NCBI GenBank assembly: GCA_015904045.1
Contig: JABMDG010000093.1
Coordinates: forward strand, 5,254 to 13,910
From: Nitrospira sp.
GTDB lineage: Bacteria; Nitrospirota; Nitrospiria; Nitrospirales; Nitrospiraceae
Direction: 5' to 3'
DNA length: 8,657 bases
The notes beneath the pieces are model-generated. The model worked only from the letters and a program-made list of their open reading frames with translations. It searched no databases and was not told where the DNA came from. Shown piece by piece: positions 1-6,681 of this stretch (position 1 is the stretch's first letter; each line of letters starts with the position of its first letter). The translations under genes were made by a program, and so were the position numbers.

Positions 1-1749
1 GGTCGCAATAGGACTCTTGAGGATCCACTGGCACTTGAACTGGGCGGGCCGTTATCCGGCAGGGTCGGTGCCGGTCTCGACCCCTGCGCGGCGCTGCAGC
101 TGTCGATTGAGTTGGAGGCGGGCCAACGCACGGAGATCATCTGGTTCATCGGCCAGACAGCGGGGAGGGAACAGGCTCGTCTGTTGCTCGAGCGCTATCG
201 TGGGGCGGACGTGGACGCGCTCTTGCGTGAAGTGACCTGCCGATGGGACGACGTGTTGGCTGTCGTACAGGTTCATACGCCGGAGCGCGCCATGGATGTC
301 TTGTTGAATCGTTGGGTGCTCTATCAGACGCTGGTTTGCCGCGTTTGGGCGCGTGCGGCGTTCTATCAGTTGAGCGGGGCGTATGGGTTTCGCGATCAAC
401 TCCAGGATGTCATGGCTCTCAGTGTGGCGGCACGCGATGTCACACGCGAGCATCTGCTGCGGGCCGCTGCGAGGCAGTTTGTCGAAGGGGATGTTCAGCA
501 TTGGTGGCATCCTCCGTCCGGACGCGGTGTGCGGACCCGCATTTCCGACGATCTGCTCTGGTTGCCGTATGCGGTGATCCAATTTCTTGAAGTGACTGAC
601 GACATGACCGTGCTGGATGAAATGGTGCCATTTCTAGAAGGCCCGGCATTGGCCGAGGGGCAACATGAATCCTATTTTGAGCCACGTGTGTCCCAGACGC
701 GCGCTACCCTCTTTGAACATTGTGCGCGTGCGTTGGATCGGAGCCTTGTCGTCGGCAGTCACGGCCTTCCACTCATGGGTACCGGAGATTGGAATGACGG
801 GATGAGCCGCGTGGGCCAGCAGGGCAGAGGGGAGAGCGGCTGGCTCGGGTCGTTTTTGCATACGGTGCTCTGGGAGTTCGCCAAGGTGGCGACTCAGCGC
901 GGGGAGCGTGCTCGTGCCGAAACGTGGCGGCTGCATGTGAGTGCGTTGAAGGCCGCAATCGAGCGGGACGGGTGGGACGGGGAGTGGTACCGTCGCGCGT
1001 ACTTCGATGATGGGACGCCACTCGGTTCCGCTGCAGACCAGGAATGCCGCATCGATTCCATTGCTCAGTCCTGGGGAGTGATCAGCGGCGCGGCAGATCC
1101 GGACCGCGGCGCACGCGCCATGGCTGCGGTGGAACGGCATCTTGTGAACCGGCGGGATGGACTGATCCGTCTGTTGACGCCACCCTTTGATCAGATGCCA
1201 AGGGATCCCGGGTATATCAAAGGTTATGTCCCAGGCATTCGAGAAAACGGCGGTCAATATACCCATGCGGCCGTGTGGACCGTACTGGCGTTCGCGGCGC
1301 TGGGTGAAGGGGACAAGGCCGGCGAGTTGTTCCGTATGCTGAATCCTGTTCATCGGGTCTCCTCGCGAGCGAATGTCCAGCGCTACAAAGTCGAGCCGTA
1401 CGTCGTAGCCGGCGACGTGTATGCTGAACTGCCGCATGCTGGACGCGGGGGCTGGACCTGGTACAGCGGTGCGGCGGGTTGGCTTTACCGGGGTGGTATG
1501 GAATGGATACTCGGTTTCCGCTTGCGCGGTACCACGCTGTCCCTCGATCCTTGTGTTCCGCGCCACTGGCCTGGGTACTCGATTTGTTTCCGGTATCATT
1601 CGGCGGTCTATGACATCACGGTGGACAATCCACGCCATGTAAGCCGCGGCGTGACGCTGACGGAGGTGGATGGCAACGTGTCGATCGACCATACGAATAT
1701 CCCGCTCGTCATCGACGGCAAACACCGCATCCGCGTTGTGCTCGGATGA
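1..1749 (+). CDS. ndvB: Cyclic beta-1,2-glucan synthase (NdvB-like), C-terminal GH94 part; 5' end outside window
   Basis: The frame is open from base 1 (first residues GRNRTLEDPLALELGG) to the TGA at 1747-1749, so this is the last 582 residues of a longer protein; the TTG at 112 is internal. The fragment covers the end of the GH94 beta-sandwich domain, the (alpha/alpha)6 barrel and the C-terminal cap. Family hallmarks are visible: SGRVGAGLDPCAALQ near residues 20-34, HWWHPPSGRGVRTRISDDLLWLP from residue 167, GTGDWNDGM around Asp263 (the motif carrying the catalytic acid in GH94 phosphorylases), NGGQYTHAAVW, PYVVAGDVY from residue 466, and GGWTWYSGAAGWLYR around residue 485. In NdvB/Chv proteins this module trims linear beta-1,2-glucan by phosphorolysis and so sets ring size, while the N-terminal GT84 part, not visible here, makes and cyclises the chain at the inner membrane. 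A stand-alone GH94 phosphorylase cannot be excluded because the 5' part is missing, but the sequence resembles the synthase branch. Confidence 0.88.
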   Translation, partial: GRNRTLEDPLALELGGPLSGRVGAGLDPCAALQLSIELEAGQRTEIIWFIGQTAGREQARLLLERYRGADVDALLREVTCRWDDVLAVVQVHTPERAMDVLLNRWVLYQTLVCRVWARAAFYQLSGAYGFRDQLQDVMALSVAARDVTREHLLRAAARQFVEGDVQHWWHPPSGRGVRTRISDDLLWLPYAVIQFLEVTDDMTVLDEMVPFLEGPALAEGQHESYFEPRVSQTRATLFEHCARALDRSLVVGSHGLPLMGTGDWNDGMSRVGQQGRGESGWLGSFLHTVLWEFAKVATQRGERARAETWRLHVSALKAAIERDGWDGEWYRRAYFDDGTPLGSAADQECRIDSIAQSWGVISGAADPDRGARAMAAVERHLVNRRDGLIRLLTPPFDQMPRDPGYIKGYVPGIRENGGQYTHAAVWTVLAFAALGEGDKAGELFRMLNPVHRVSSRANVQRYKVEPYVVAGDVYAELPHAGRGGWTWYSGAAGWLYRGGMEWILGFRLRGTTLSLDPCVPRHWPGYSICFRYHSAVYDITVDNPRHVSRGVTLTEVDGNVSIDHTNIPLVIDGKHRIRVVLG

Positions 1750-1792
1750 TTCACGTAAGAAGGGAGATTCATCGAAGGATTGTTCTCGTGCA

Positions 1793-1826
1793 GAGCTGTT
1801 CCGGTCCCTTGTCATGGGATTAGCTC
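1793..1826 (+). terminator. Weak hairpin after the glucan synthase, possible transcription end
   Basis: About 45 bases after the TGA, GAGCT (1793-1797) and AGCTC (1822-1826) are complementary. Inside them GGTCCC (1803-1808) pairs with GGGATT (1816-1821) with two G-U pairs around a 7-base loop. A five-base bulge interrupts the stem and no T-run follows, so it is a poor Rho-independent terminator. It is given only as the best structure between the two genes. Confidence 0.2.
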
Positions 1827-1979
1827 GTGTGCAGATGAGTGGTAAGGAATCGATCATGCCATGCAGAAAGCTTGTCGGCAATGCTCGACTCAGAAGGCGG
1901 ACGAGGTATGTCCTGCCCCATGAAGCCGGTTGGCCACAGGCTCATGGCTTTCCACGATCTCGATGAAAGCGAGGGGCAT

Positions 1980-2381
1980 ATGTTTGTCTATGTACTGGTT
2001 CTGGCAGGCATCATTGGGTTTCCAATGTCAAGCTTCGCTCAATTTGTGGATAAAGGCGAGTATGTCGTAGTGGCCAAAGGCACGCGATTGTGTGCTTCTG
2101 TTGCTCAGGGGGTGCCTAGGGCGATGCTCGATCCTGAAAAGCTATTTTGGCGAGTCGCAAGCGACGTTCGGACTAATGGAACACAGACCGTTGCTCCATT
2201 TGTCTTTGAAACAGCGTACAACCGAACGAGCGGAGAGACTAAGATCAACGCACGCAGGTACGATCAGGACTATGCCACGTTTTTCAAGAGAGATCCCGAA
2301 TACCAGGGGAGGTTTTTGATGGTCAGCCCAAAGGATAATCAAGTGGAAGCAACAGTAGAACTTTGCGGGAAGAAGAAATAG
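1980..2381 (+). CDS. Small exported protein of unknown function
   Basis: This encodes 133 residues that I do not recognise. The ATG at 1980 is preferred because GAGGGG (1971-1976) lies just upstream and because it starts directly at a hydrophobic stretch (residues 1-19) ending in SSFA followed by QF, a plausible signal-peptidase I site after Ala20. In-frame starts at 1839 (GTG), 1908, 1920 and 1944 would put a long charged tail before the signal. The n-region lacks a Lys or Arg, which is atypical and leaves some doubt about the start. The mature part is about 113 residues, polar, with two cysteines (Cys38 and Cys129) that could form one disulfide, and a basic end (GKKK). A 6-bp inverted repeat (GCTTTC 1947-1952, GAAAGC 1965-1970) sits immediately before the ribosome binding site. 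Base composition looks less GC-rich than the neighbours. A decayed relative of its C-terminal part follows at 2437-2523, so the gene was probably once duplicated. It is likely periplasmic or outer-membrane-associated; its role is unknown. Confidence 0.6.
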   Translation: MFVYVLVLAGIIGFPMSSFAQFVDKGEYVVVAKGTRLCASVAQGVPRAMLDPEKLFWRVASDVRTNGTQTVAPFVFETAYNRTSGETKINARRYDQDYATFFKRDPEYQGRFLMVSPKDNQVEATVELCGKKK

Positions 2382-2436
2382 GCCGACAACCGCTTGCTTG
2401 TGCGCGACAGGTGGTACGACCACAATCCATACGCCC

Positions 2437-2523
2437 TACGACGATCGTTATGCCACGTTGTTTAAGAGAGCCCCAGAGCACAAGGGGATGCTGTTGATGC
2501 GTAGTCTAAGAGAGGCGGGTTGA
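2437..2523 (+). pseudogene. Decayed C-terminal fragment of a paralogue of the 1980-2381 gene
   Basis: Translated in the frame ending at the TGA 2521-2523, this reads YDDRYATLFKRAP and continues through GMLLMRS. It aligns without gaps to residues 94-119 of the upstream small exported protein (YDQDYATFFKRDP, then GRFLMVS), with about 14 of 26 identical positions. At DNA level TATGCCACGTT is shared exactly. The frame remains open upstream to about 2383 but has no convincing start, signal peptide or matching N-terminal half, and the part after the match differs and ends early. It is best read as the remnant of a tandem duplicate whose front was lost. Confidence 0.55.
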
Positions 2524-2752
2524 AGCGATGGTCGGGGTCTGCTGAAAAAGAGAGTGTTGGTTCGGTTTAGGTGAGCAGCATGAGTGCACGGGGATCGCGA
2601 TGTCGTGGCGGGTCACACGTGGCGACTCATCGCTCAGAAAAATTGGAATGCAGGCTCGGCGGGATTTTCATCTTTTCAGTGGAGCGGGGATAGAGCCGGA
2701 TGACATAGCTGGAGGGCGTGTCCGCTAATCGATTGCGTGGTGAAGGATCTGG

Positions 2753-2864
2753 TCGCGATCGTATCGCGACCGGATCCGGTCGGAGTGGCGCCCATCCCGG
2801 TTGTTTCTTCCCTCGGTTCTCTGTTCCCGTCATCATGCGATCAAGCTCAACGGGTAGTGGAGTG
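2753..2864 (+). repeat. Upstream copy of duplicated ~112-bp leader
   Basis: It aligns end to end with 3074-3186 at roughly 85% identity by hand (about 16 substitutions and one 1-base gap). It begins inside a perfect 9-bp inverted repeat, GGTCGCGAT (2751-2759) and ATCGCGACC (2763-2771), separated by CGT. The 10-bp palindrome CCGGATCCGG (2770-2779) overlaps its end. The homology runs exactly to a GTG (2862-2864) matching the helicase start codon, then stops. The ribosome binding site of the other copy (AAAGGA) has become ACGGGT here, so translation is probably weak or absent. Confidence 0.8.
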
Positions 2865-2966
2865 CTATATCCAGCCCTGACCATCGAAGAGTTTCATCGC
2901 CTGGACACGGAGTTCACTTCTGTCACGCGGTGCCAAAGGGCCGCTATTGAGCGAAGGTATGGCTGA
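2862..2966 (+). CDS. Doubtful 34-residue ORF behind the upstream leader copy
   Basis: A GTG start in the position equivalent to the helicase start opens a frame of 34 residues (VLYPALTIEEFHRLDTEF, continuing to ERRYG) ending at the TGA 2964-2966. It shows no similarity to the helicase N-terminus and I do not recognise it. The Shine-Dalgarno equivalent is degraded (ACGGG). It could be a leader peptide, a fragment of a lost gene that once used the same leader, or chance. It is listed because the start lies exactly at the repeat boundary. Confidence 0.18.
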   Translation: MLYPALTIEEFHRLDTEFTSVTRCQRAAIERRYG

Positions 2967-2986
2967 GGATGGATTCTATCGATAGG

Positions 2987-3015
2987 TTGACGCCGGCTCC
3001 CGCGTGCTGTATGGT
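2987..3015 (+). promoter_or_regulatory. Likely sigma70-type promoter for the helicase
   Basis: TTGACG (2987-2992, five of six consensus bases) is followed by exactly 17 bases and TATGGT (3010-3015, four of six). Transcription would start near 3021-3023, giving a 5' leader of about 160 nucleotides before the GTG at 3184. The whole second repeat copy would then be transcribed as untranslated leader. The -10 is imperfect, so this is a prediction. Confidence 0.45.
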
Positions 3016-3073
3016 GTACCTACATTTGCTTCGTAGTAGTCCGGCGAAGACGATGCTTCAATCATAACGGACT

Positions 3074-3186
3074 TCGCGATCGCATCGCGACCAGGTCCAG
3101 TTCGGAGTGGCACCCTTCCCGGTTGTTTCTCCCCTCGGTTCTCTGATCCCGTCTTAATGCGATCAAACTGAAAGGATAGTGTAGTG
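3074..3186 (+). promoter_or_regulatory. Helicase 5' leader, downstream copy of the duplicated element; candidate RNA switch
   Basis: This copy runs into the helicase start codon. It contains a local hairpin, TCGCGAT (3074-3080) and ATCGCGA (3084-3090) around CGC. Part of the same segment, GATCGCAT (3078-3085), is also perfectly complementary to ATGCGATC (3157-3164), which lies 6 bases before the Shine-Dalgarno AAAGGA (3171-3176). The two pairings exclude each other. The middle (3113-3150) is pyrimidine-rich and well conserved with the other copy (TCCCGGTTGTTTCT and CCCTCGGTTCTCTG). The repeat is certain; a switching function is inference. Confidence 0.5.
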
Positions 3187-4461
3187 GATACGTCTGTTCA
3201 TAGTCATTTTCATACCCTCGGCTTGTCCGAGGCTCTCTTACGGGATCTAACGGCCGCAGGACTTACCGCGCCGACTCCCATCCAAGCGCAAGCGATTCCT
3301 CCGGCTCTCGCCGGCCGTGACGTGATCGGCTGCGCGCAAACCGGAACCGGAAAAACCGCCGCGTTCGTCATTCCGATGATCGAGCGGCTTGCGACCCTCC
3401 CAAAGGGGCAGCCGCACGCGTTGATCTTGGCTCCCACGCGAGAATTGGCGCTGCAGATTCTGACGACGATTGAAAAGCTCGGACGAAGCCGACGCGTGTC
3501 GGCGACCCTGATTGTGGGAGGCGCGGATATGCAGGCGCAAGTGCGAGGCTTGCGGCAACAGCCAGATGTGCTGGTGGCGACTCCCGGTCGGTTGTTGGAT
3601 CACATGTGGAATGGCACGATTCTGTTGTCTGCTATAAGAATTCTGGTGCTGGACGAGGCAGACCGGATGCTGGATATGGGATTCGCGCCACAAATCAATC
3701 AGATTCTCGATGCGCTGCCGGAAGAGCGGCAAACGTTGCTGTTTTCAGCCACATTGCCAGGAGACCTGGCACGGTTGGTTCAGGCAAGCGTCAACGACCC
3801 TGTGCGCGTGATGGTGACCCCACCTGCTACAACGGCCGACGGCATTACGCAGGCAATCCATCATACTTCGCATGAAGCCAAAGCCGATCTCCTCCTCGCG
3901 TTACTTGGTGCCGACAAAGACACGGCACTGGTCTTTACCAGGACGAAACATCGAGCCGACCGATTGGGGCGTATGCTGGGAGGGGCAGGACATCGAGTGG
4001 CCGTACTGCATGGCGATCGGAGTTTATCGCAACGGCGTTCCGCCCTGGAGGGTTTTAAACGAGGGACGTTCCGCGTGTTGGTGGCAACGGACATTGCTGC
4101 CCGTGGGATCGATGTGGCGAACATCGGCCATGTGATCAATTTTGACCTGCCCAACTGTCCAGAAGATTATGTGCATAGAATCGGACGAACGGCCAGGATG
4201 AAGGCCACCGGGCGGGCGACTAGTTTTGTCACAAGAGAAGATCGGGAGCAACTCAGGGACATCGAGCGTCTCCTGGGACACACGGTTCCACTTGCTCCTG
4301 GCAGTGGTGATCCAACGCCTCCAATTCGGGATCATCCGCGAGACAGTGCTTCGATTAGAGGTGAACGAGCGTCTGTGGCCCACCAGCGGTCCGCTGCGCG
4401 GCGTCCGCATTACGGAGAGGCATCAGCCGGCCGATCCGGCCGCAGTGTCCACCCGCGATAG
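3184..4461 (+). CDS. rhlE: DEAD-box ATP-dependent RNA helicase, RhlE type
   Basis: This encodes 425 residues starting at GTG 3184, with AAAGGA seven bases upstream. It unwinds short RNA duplexes using ATP in the cytoplasm, typically in ribosome assembly, RNA decay or cold adaptation. All motifs of the two RecA-like domains are present and intact: Q motif with Phe9 and TPIQ (31-34), motif I AQTGTGKT (51-58), Ia PTRELALQ (84-91), Ib TPGR, II DEAD (157-160), III SAT (188-190), motif V ATDIAARGID (301-310) and VI HRIGRTAR (331-338). The tail after about residue 380 is short, Arg/Ser/His-rich and low in complexity, as is usual for RNA-contacting extensions of RhlE proteins; no RRM or DbpA-type domain follows. 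Length suits RhlE (about 400-450). The RhlE name rests on motif flavour and could also be written as generic DEAD/DEAH helicase. The duplicated leader and own promoter suggest control at the 5' UTR, which is common for cold-inducible helicases. Confidence 0.93.
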   Translation: MDTSVHSHFHTLGLSEALLRDLTAAGLTAPTPIQAQAIPPALAGRDVIGCAQTGTGKTAAFVIPMIERLATLPKGQPHALILAPTRELALQILTTIEKLGRSRRVSATLIVGGADMQAQVRGLRQQPDVLVATPGRLLDHMWNGTILLSAIRILVLDEADRMLDMGFAPQINQILDALPEERQTLLFSATLPGDLARLVQASVNDPVRVMVTPPATTADGITQAIHHTSHEAKADLLLALLGADKDTALVFTRTKHRADRLGRMLGGAGHRVAVLHGDRSLSQRRSALEGFKRGTFRVLVATDIAARGIDVANIGHVINFDLPNCPEDYVHRIGRTARMKATGRATSFVTREDREQLRDIERLLGHTVPLAPGSGDPTPPIRDHPRDSASIRGERASVAHQRSAARRPHYGEASAGRSGRSVHPR

Positions 4462-4534
4462 GTGCATAAAATCCAAAATCGGTACGCGAACCAGGCTTTG
4501 TGAGGTACAGTAATGCTCACGAGGTCGGGTTCGC

Positions 4535-4921
4535 ATGCAGACAACGCATCATCACGGATCCATTCTCAATAAGTTTCGTCGCCACCCCAGAGTCCGGATC
4601 TCCACGCCGTTCAGCTGTACGCTCACCCGATTGGAGTCCAACATCGGTGGGTGGCTTCGCGTTCCGGACGAAGGCGTCGGTGTCGTCTACGATCTTTCCT
4701 TGCGCGGCGTCCGTGTGAGCACCGAAGCCGAGATGAAGCCCGGGGATGTGGTGGGGCTTACACTGCGGTTGCCGAAACAGCTTGCCCCAGCCAGGATTAC
4801 CGCCGCGACCGTCCGGTGGACCAAAGACCAAGTTTACGGGCTTGCCTTCCGCAAGATCTCTCCGGCTTCTCTGAGCCGGCTGAATAAGTATATGGCCCTC
4901 ACGACAAGGAGAAAGGACTAA
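4535..4921 (+). CDS. Single-domain PilZ protein, first of a tandem pair
   Basis: This encodes 128 residues consisting of one PilZ domain. The c-di-GMP-binding signature is complete: RRHPR (Arg15 to Arg19, RxxxR) near the N-terminus and DLSLRG (Asp53, Ser55, Gly58; D/NxSxxG) after the first strands. These are followed by the typical PGD turn, a VRW strand and a GLAF strand. There is no signal peptide or membrane segment, so it should be a cytoplasmic c-di-GMP receptor that acts by binding a partner. The ATG at 4535 has GAGG ten bases upstream. It starts 73 bases after the helicase stop, in which I see no clear terminator or promoter, so read-through from the helicase is possible. The next gene starts 6 bases after its TAA, so the two are surely co-transcribed. 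The partner is not identifiable; the glucan synthase and the GspE-like ATPase are the nearest candidates. Confidence 0.85.
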   Translation: MQTTHHHGSILNKFRRHPRVRISTPFSCTLTRLESNIGGWLRVPDEGVGVVYDLSLRGVRVSTEAEMKPGDVVGLTLRLPKQLAPARITAATVRWTKDQVYGLAFRKISPASLSRLNKYMALTTRRKD

Positions 4922-4927
4922 GGCAAG

Positions 4928-5329
4928 ATGGCGCTCTCTGAGCAACGTATCGCCCAGAGTCCGGCCTCCGAGCAGGTGCGCCAGCATCCACGCGTCCGTG
5001 TCGTGGAGCCATTCCCGTGTTCTCTCGCTCTGGTCGGATTGAAACGGTGGTTGACTTCTGACGAGGGGGGCTTGGGCGTTGTGTACGATGTGTCGGCGAA
5101 AGGCGCGCGGGTGATGACCCAGGTGCTGATCAGTCCGGGCGATCGAATCGCCATCAATCTGCGTCTGCCCAATCAGGCGATGTCGACCTTCATCGAGCTT
5201 GCGACCGTGCGATGGGGGAAGGGACAGACCTACGGCATAGAATTCCAAGGTGTATCGTCGCCGGCTGATACGCGCCTTCAGACTTTTGTGGATCGACTCT
5301 CGATGCCTCCTGCTGCTTCTGCACCCTGA
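4928..5329 (+). CDS. Single-domain PilZ protein, second of a tandem pair
   Basis: This encodes 133 residues, again one PilZ domain with both nucleotide-binding motifs: RQHPR (Arg18 to Arg22) and DVSAKG (Asp54, Ser56, Gly59). It aligns throughout with the preceding gene (HPRVR, DEG.GVVYD.S..G.RV, PGD, LRLP, ATVRW, then YG), so the pair arose by tandem duplication. Identity outside these blocks is modest, pointing to an old event and possibly different partners. The ATG at 4928 follows TAAGG spaced by four bases, and AAGGAGAAAGGA inside the end of the upstream gene may also help ribosome loading. It has a slightly longer N-terminus and a short Pro/Ala tail. It is cytoplasmic. It converges with the lytic transglycosylase gene, whose stop is 80 bases away. 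In that gap only a short hairpin (CCCTG 5400-5404, CAGGG 5411-5415, overlapping the opposing stop codon) was seen. Confidence 0.85.
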   Translation: MALSEQRIAQSPASEQVRQHPRVRVVEPFPCSLALVGLKRWLTSDEGGLGVVYDVSAKGARVMTQVLISPGDRIAINLRLPNQAMSTFIELATVRWGKGQTYGIEFQGVSSPADTRLQTFVDRLSMPPAASAP

Positions 5330-5409
5330 CTTCTGCAACTGGATAGATTTCCTCCGGCCGAAACCTCGGGGCTGTTCTCCGGCGTGTAATTATTCCGAGC
5401 CCTGGTGTT

Positions 5410-6645
5410 TCAGGGTGAGCTATCTGCTGACGAGATGAATTGTTTGCGAAACGTCACAACCTTGGTGAGATAGTCCCTGGTTTCCTGATAGGGGAGATTG
5501 GCGCGCAATCGATCGTAGACGGCAGGGGGCTCCAGCCCGTTGATCCGGTTCACCGCATCCACTGAGTCCAAGGAAAATGCCTTGTACGTGTTGCGTGCCC
5601 CGGTGTTGTACGCGGAAATCACGCAGTACTCGCGTGAGACGTGGTTCTCGATTTGCTCCAACTGGTCATACGAGAGGACGTGAAGATAGGCGACGCCCAG
5701 TTCGATGTTGTTTTCAGGGTCGAACAAGTAGTCGCGTGAAGGTACAGTTTCTTGGCCTTTAGCCTTGCGATAGGCATCACGGCCTCCGCTGGTTGGGACA
5801 AGTTGCATCAAACCGTAGGCTGGAGCGGAGCTTACCGCGAAGGGATTGAAGTTGCTCTCAGTCCTGATTACGGCAAAGACAAGACTTGGGCTGATCTTGT
5901 AGTGTTCGGCAAATCTCGTGACGACTGGCCGGTACTTCTCTGCCTGGCGGTTGCTGAAATTGGCAACCATCGGAATGGTGGTATACAACGCGGTCTTGGA
6001 GGCTCCGTTCAAATCAACGATGCGTGTTTTGGCCTGCTGTTCGATCAGGTAGTCGGCAAATCGATCAGCACTCTCCGGTGTTCTAATGGCCTTGCCTTGC
6101 TGGTCTGTGACGAGTCCCAGGAGATACGGATCATTGTCGTCTGTGAGGGAGACGCCCTTGTCGGAGAAGAGATCGACGGCTCGGGGATCATTGGGTGTCA
6201 GGAGCGTTGTGACGATGGCGTTCTTCAAGCTGTCCTTCGGCTGTTTGTCGTCGAGTGTCTCGACGTGCACGGTGCCTTTGTCGAAATCGACGATGGCTCG
6301 GCTCATGTAGTTCTGCGTGTATTTCACATAGCGTTTCCGTTCAGGGACCTTGATTTCTTTCTCGCCCCAGGTATTCCGGACTTTTCCCGTCAAGGCCGCC
6401 ATCAGGGTTTCAAAATCTCGCTGGATGGCCCGCAAGTCCCGTATCGCCGCCTCGGGGTTGCGCTGGTACACCTCGGCACGTTCTTTGAGGATTTGTTTGG
6501 GATCTTTCCCTTGCGCAAGGTCGATCACCGTGCGTCCCGTCGTCGAGCGGAGCATGCGCTCCGCGGTCGAGAGTGTCTTGTCGGTGGTTTCGCAGCCTGA
6601 TAAGAGCAAGAGGGTTGTGCTGGCAAACAGACGCAGGTAGTGCAT
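5410..6645 (-). CDS. mltC: Membrane-bound lytic murein transglycosylase C (MltC-like lipoprotein)
   Basis: This encodes 411 residues. It cleaves the MurNAc-GlcNAc bond of peptidoglycan with formation of a 1,6-anhydro ring, acting from the periplasmic face of the outer membrane. The N-terminus is a lipoprotein signal with lipobox LSGC (Cys18, followed by Glu19). Residues about 90-240 match the MltC N-terminal domain (FETLMAALTGKV, WGEKE, YVKYTQNYMSRA, VDFDKGT, TLLTPNDPRAVDLFSD, FADYL). The C-terminal SLT domain holds the catalytic Glu263 in TESNFNPFAVS, then YGLMQLVP, PSRDYLFDPENNIELGVAYL and SAYNTG. It is about 50 residues longer than Escherichia coli MltC (359), mainly through a charged stretch between the lipid anchor and the N-terminal domain (about residues 20-70). 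Such a spacer could let the enzyme reach further from the membrane. The ATG at 6645 has AGAGAG upstream. It lies 152 bases downstream of the GspE-like gene on the same strand, with a hairpin between, so it probably has its own promoter. Confidence 0.92.
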   Translation of the reverse strand: MHYLRLFASTTLLLLSGCETTDKTLSTAERMLRSTTGRTVIDLAQGKDPKQILKERAEVYQRNPEAAIRDLRAIQRDFETLMAALTGKVRNTWGEKEIKVPERKRYVKYTQNYMSRAIVDFDKGTVHVETLDDKQPKDSLKNAIVTTLLTPNDPRAVDLFSDKGVSLTDDNDPYLLGLVTDQQGKAIRTPESADRFADYLIEQQAKTRIVDLNGASKTALYTTIPMVANFSNRQAEKYRPVVTRFAEHYKISPSLVFAVIRTESNFNPFAVSSAPAYGLMQLVPTSGGRDAYRKAKGQETVPSRDYLFDPENNIELGVAYLHVLSYDQLEQIENHVSREYCVISAYNTGARNTYKAFSLDSVDAVNRINGLEPPAVYDRLRANLPYQETRDYLTKVVTFRKQFISSADSSP

Positions 6646-6681
6646 GGTGAGCTCTCTTTGTAAGCGTGTGAGTGGCGGGGA

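Larger units (their letters stand above)
2382..3183. other. Gene-poor stretch between the small exported protein and the helicase
   Basis: About 800 bases carry no confident protein-coding gene. They hold the paralogue remnant (2437-2523), the first copy of a duplicated leader (2753-2864), a doubtful 34-codon frame (2862-2966), a likely promoter (2987-3015) and the second leader copy (3074-3186). In 2524-2752 I see nothing assignable; a 37-codon frame at 2580-2693 resembles no protein I know. A TGCTGAAAAAG string near 2538-2548 resembles sequences often found at element ends, but no partner inverted repeat or transposase was found. The patchwork suggests past duplication and deletion. Confidence 0.6.

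Noticed and set aside
634..1881. 415-codon open frame on the minus strand
   Set aside because: It lies opposite the GH94 coding sequence, whose motifs are unmistakable. The minus-strand translation has no recognisable domain and is rich in Arg, Pro and His, as expected for an antisense shadow of GC-rich coding DNA.
2537..2550. TGCTGAAAAAG string resembling an insertion-element end
   Set aside because: No matching inverted repeat, target duplication or transposase remnant was found nearby.
2580..2693. 37-codon frame starting MSARGSRCRGG
   Set aside because: The upstream GGTGAG is only a marginal ribosome binding site, there is no recognisable similarity, and it sits in a decayed intergenic region. 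It is indistinguishable from chance.
2627..2884. 85-codon minus-strand frame over the upstream leader copy
   Set aside because: It has no recognisable domain and is Arg/Pro/Ser-rich. It covers a region whose conservation with 3074-3186 is non-coding and includes a 1-base gap that breaks the frame.
4517..5338. 273-codon open frame on the minus strand across both PilZ genes
   Set aside because: It spans two genes with intact PilZ motifs on the plus strand and shows no domain of its own.
5752..6600. 282-codon open frame on the plus strand
   Set aside because: It is antisense to mltC, which has a lipobox, an N-domain and a catalytic glutamate. The frame is a composition effect.
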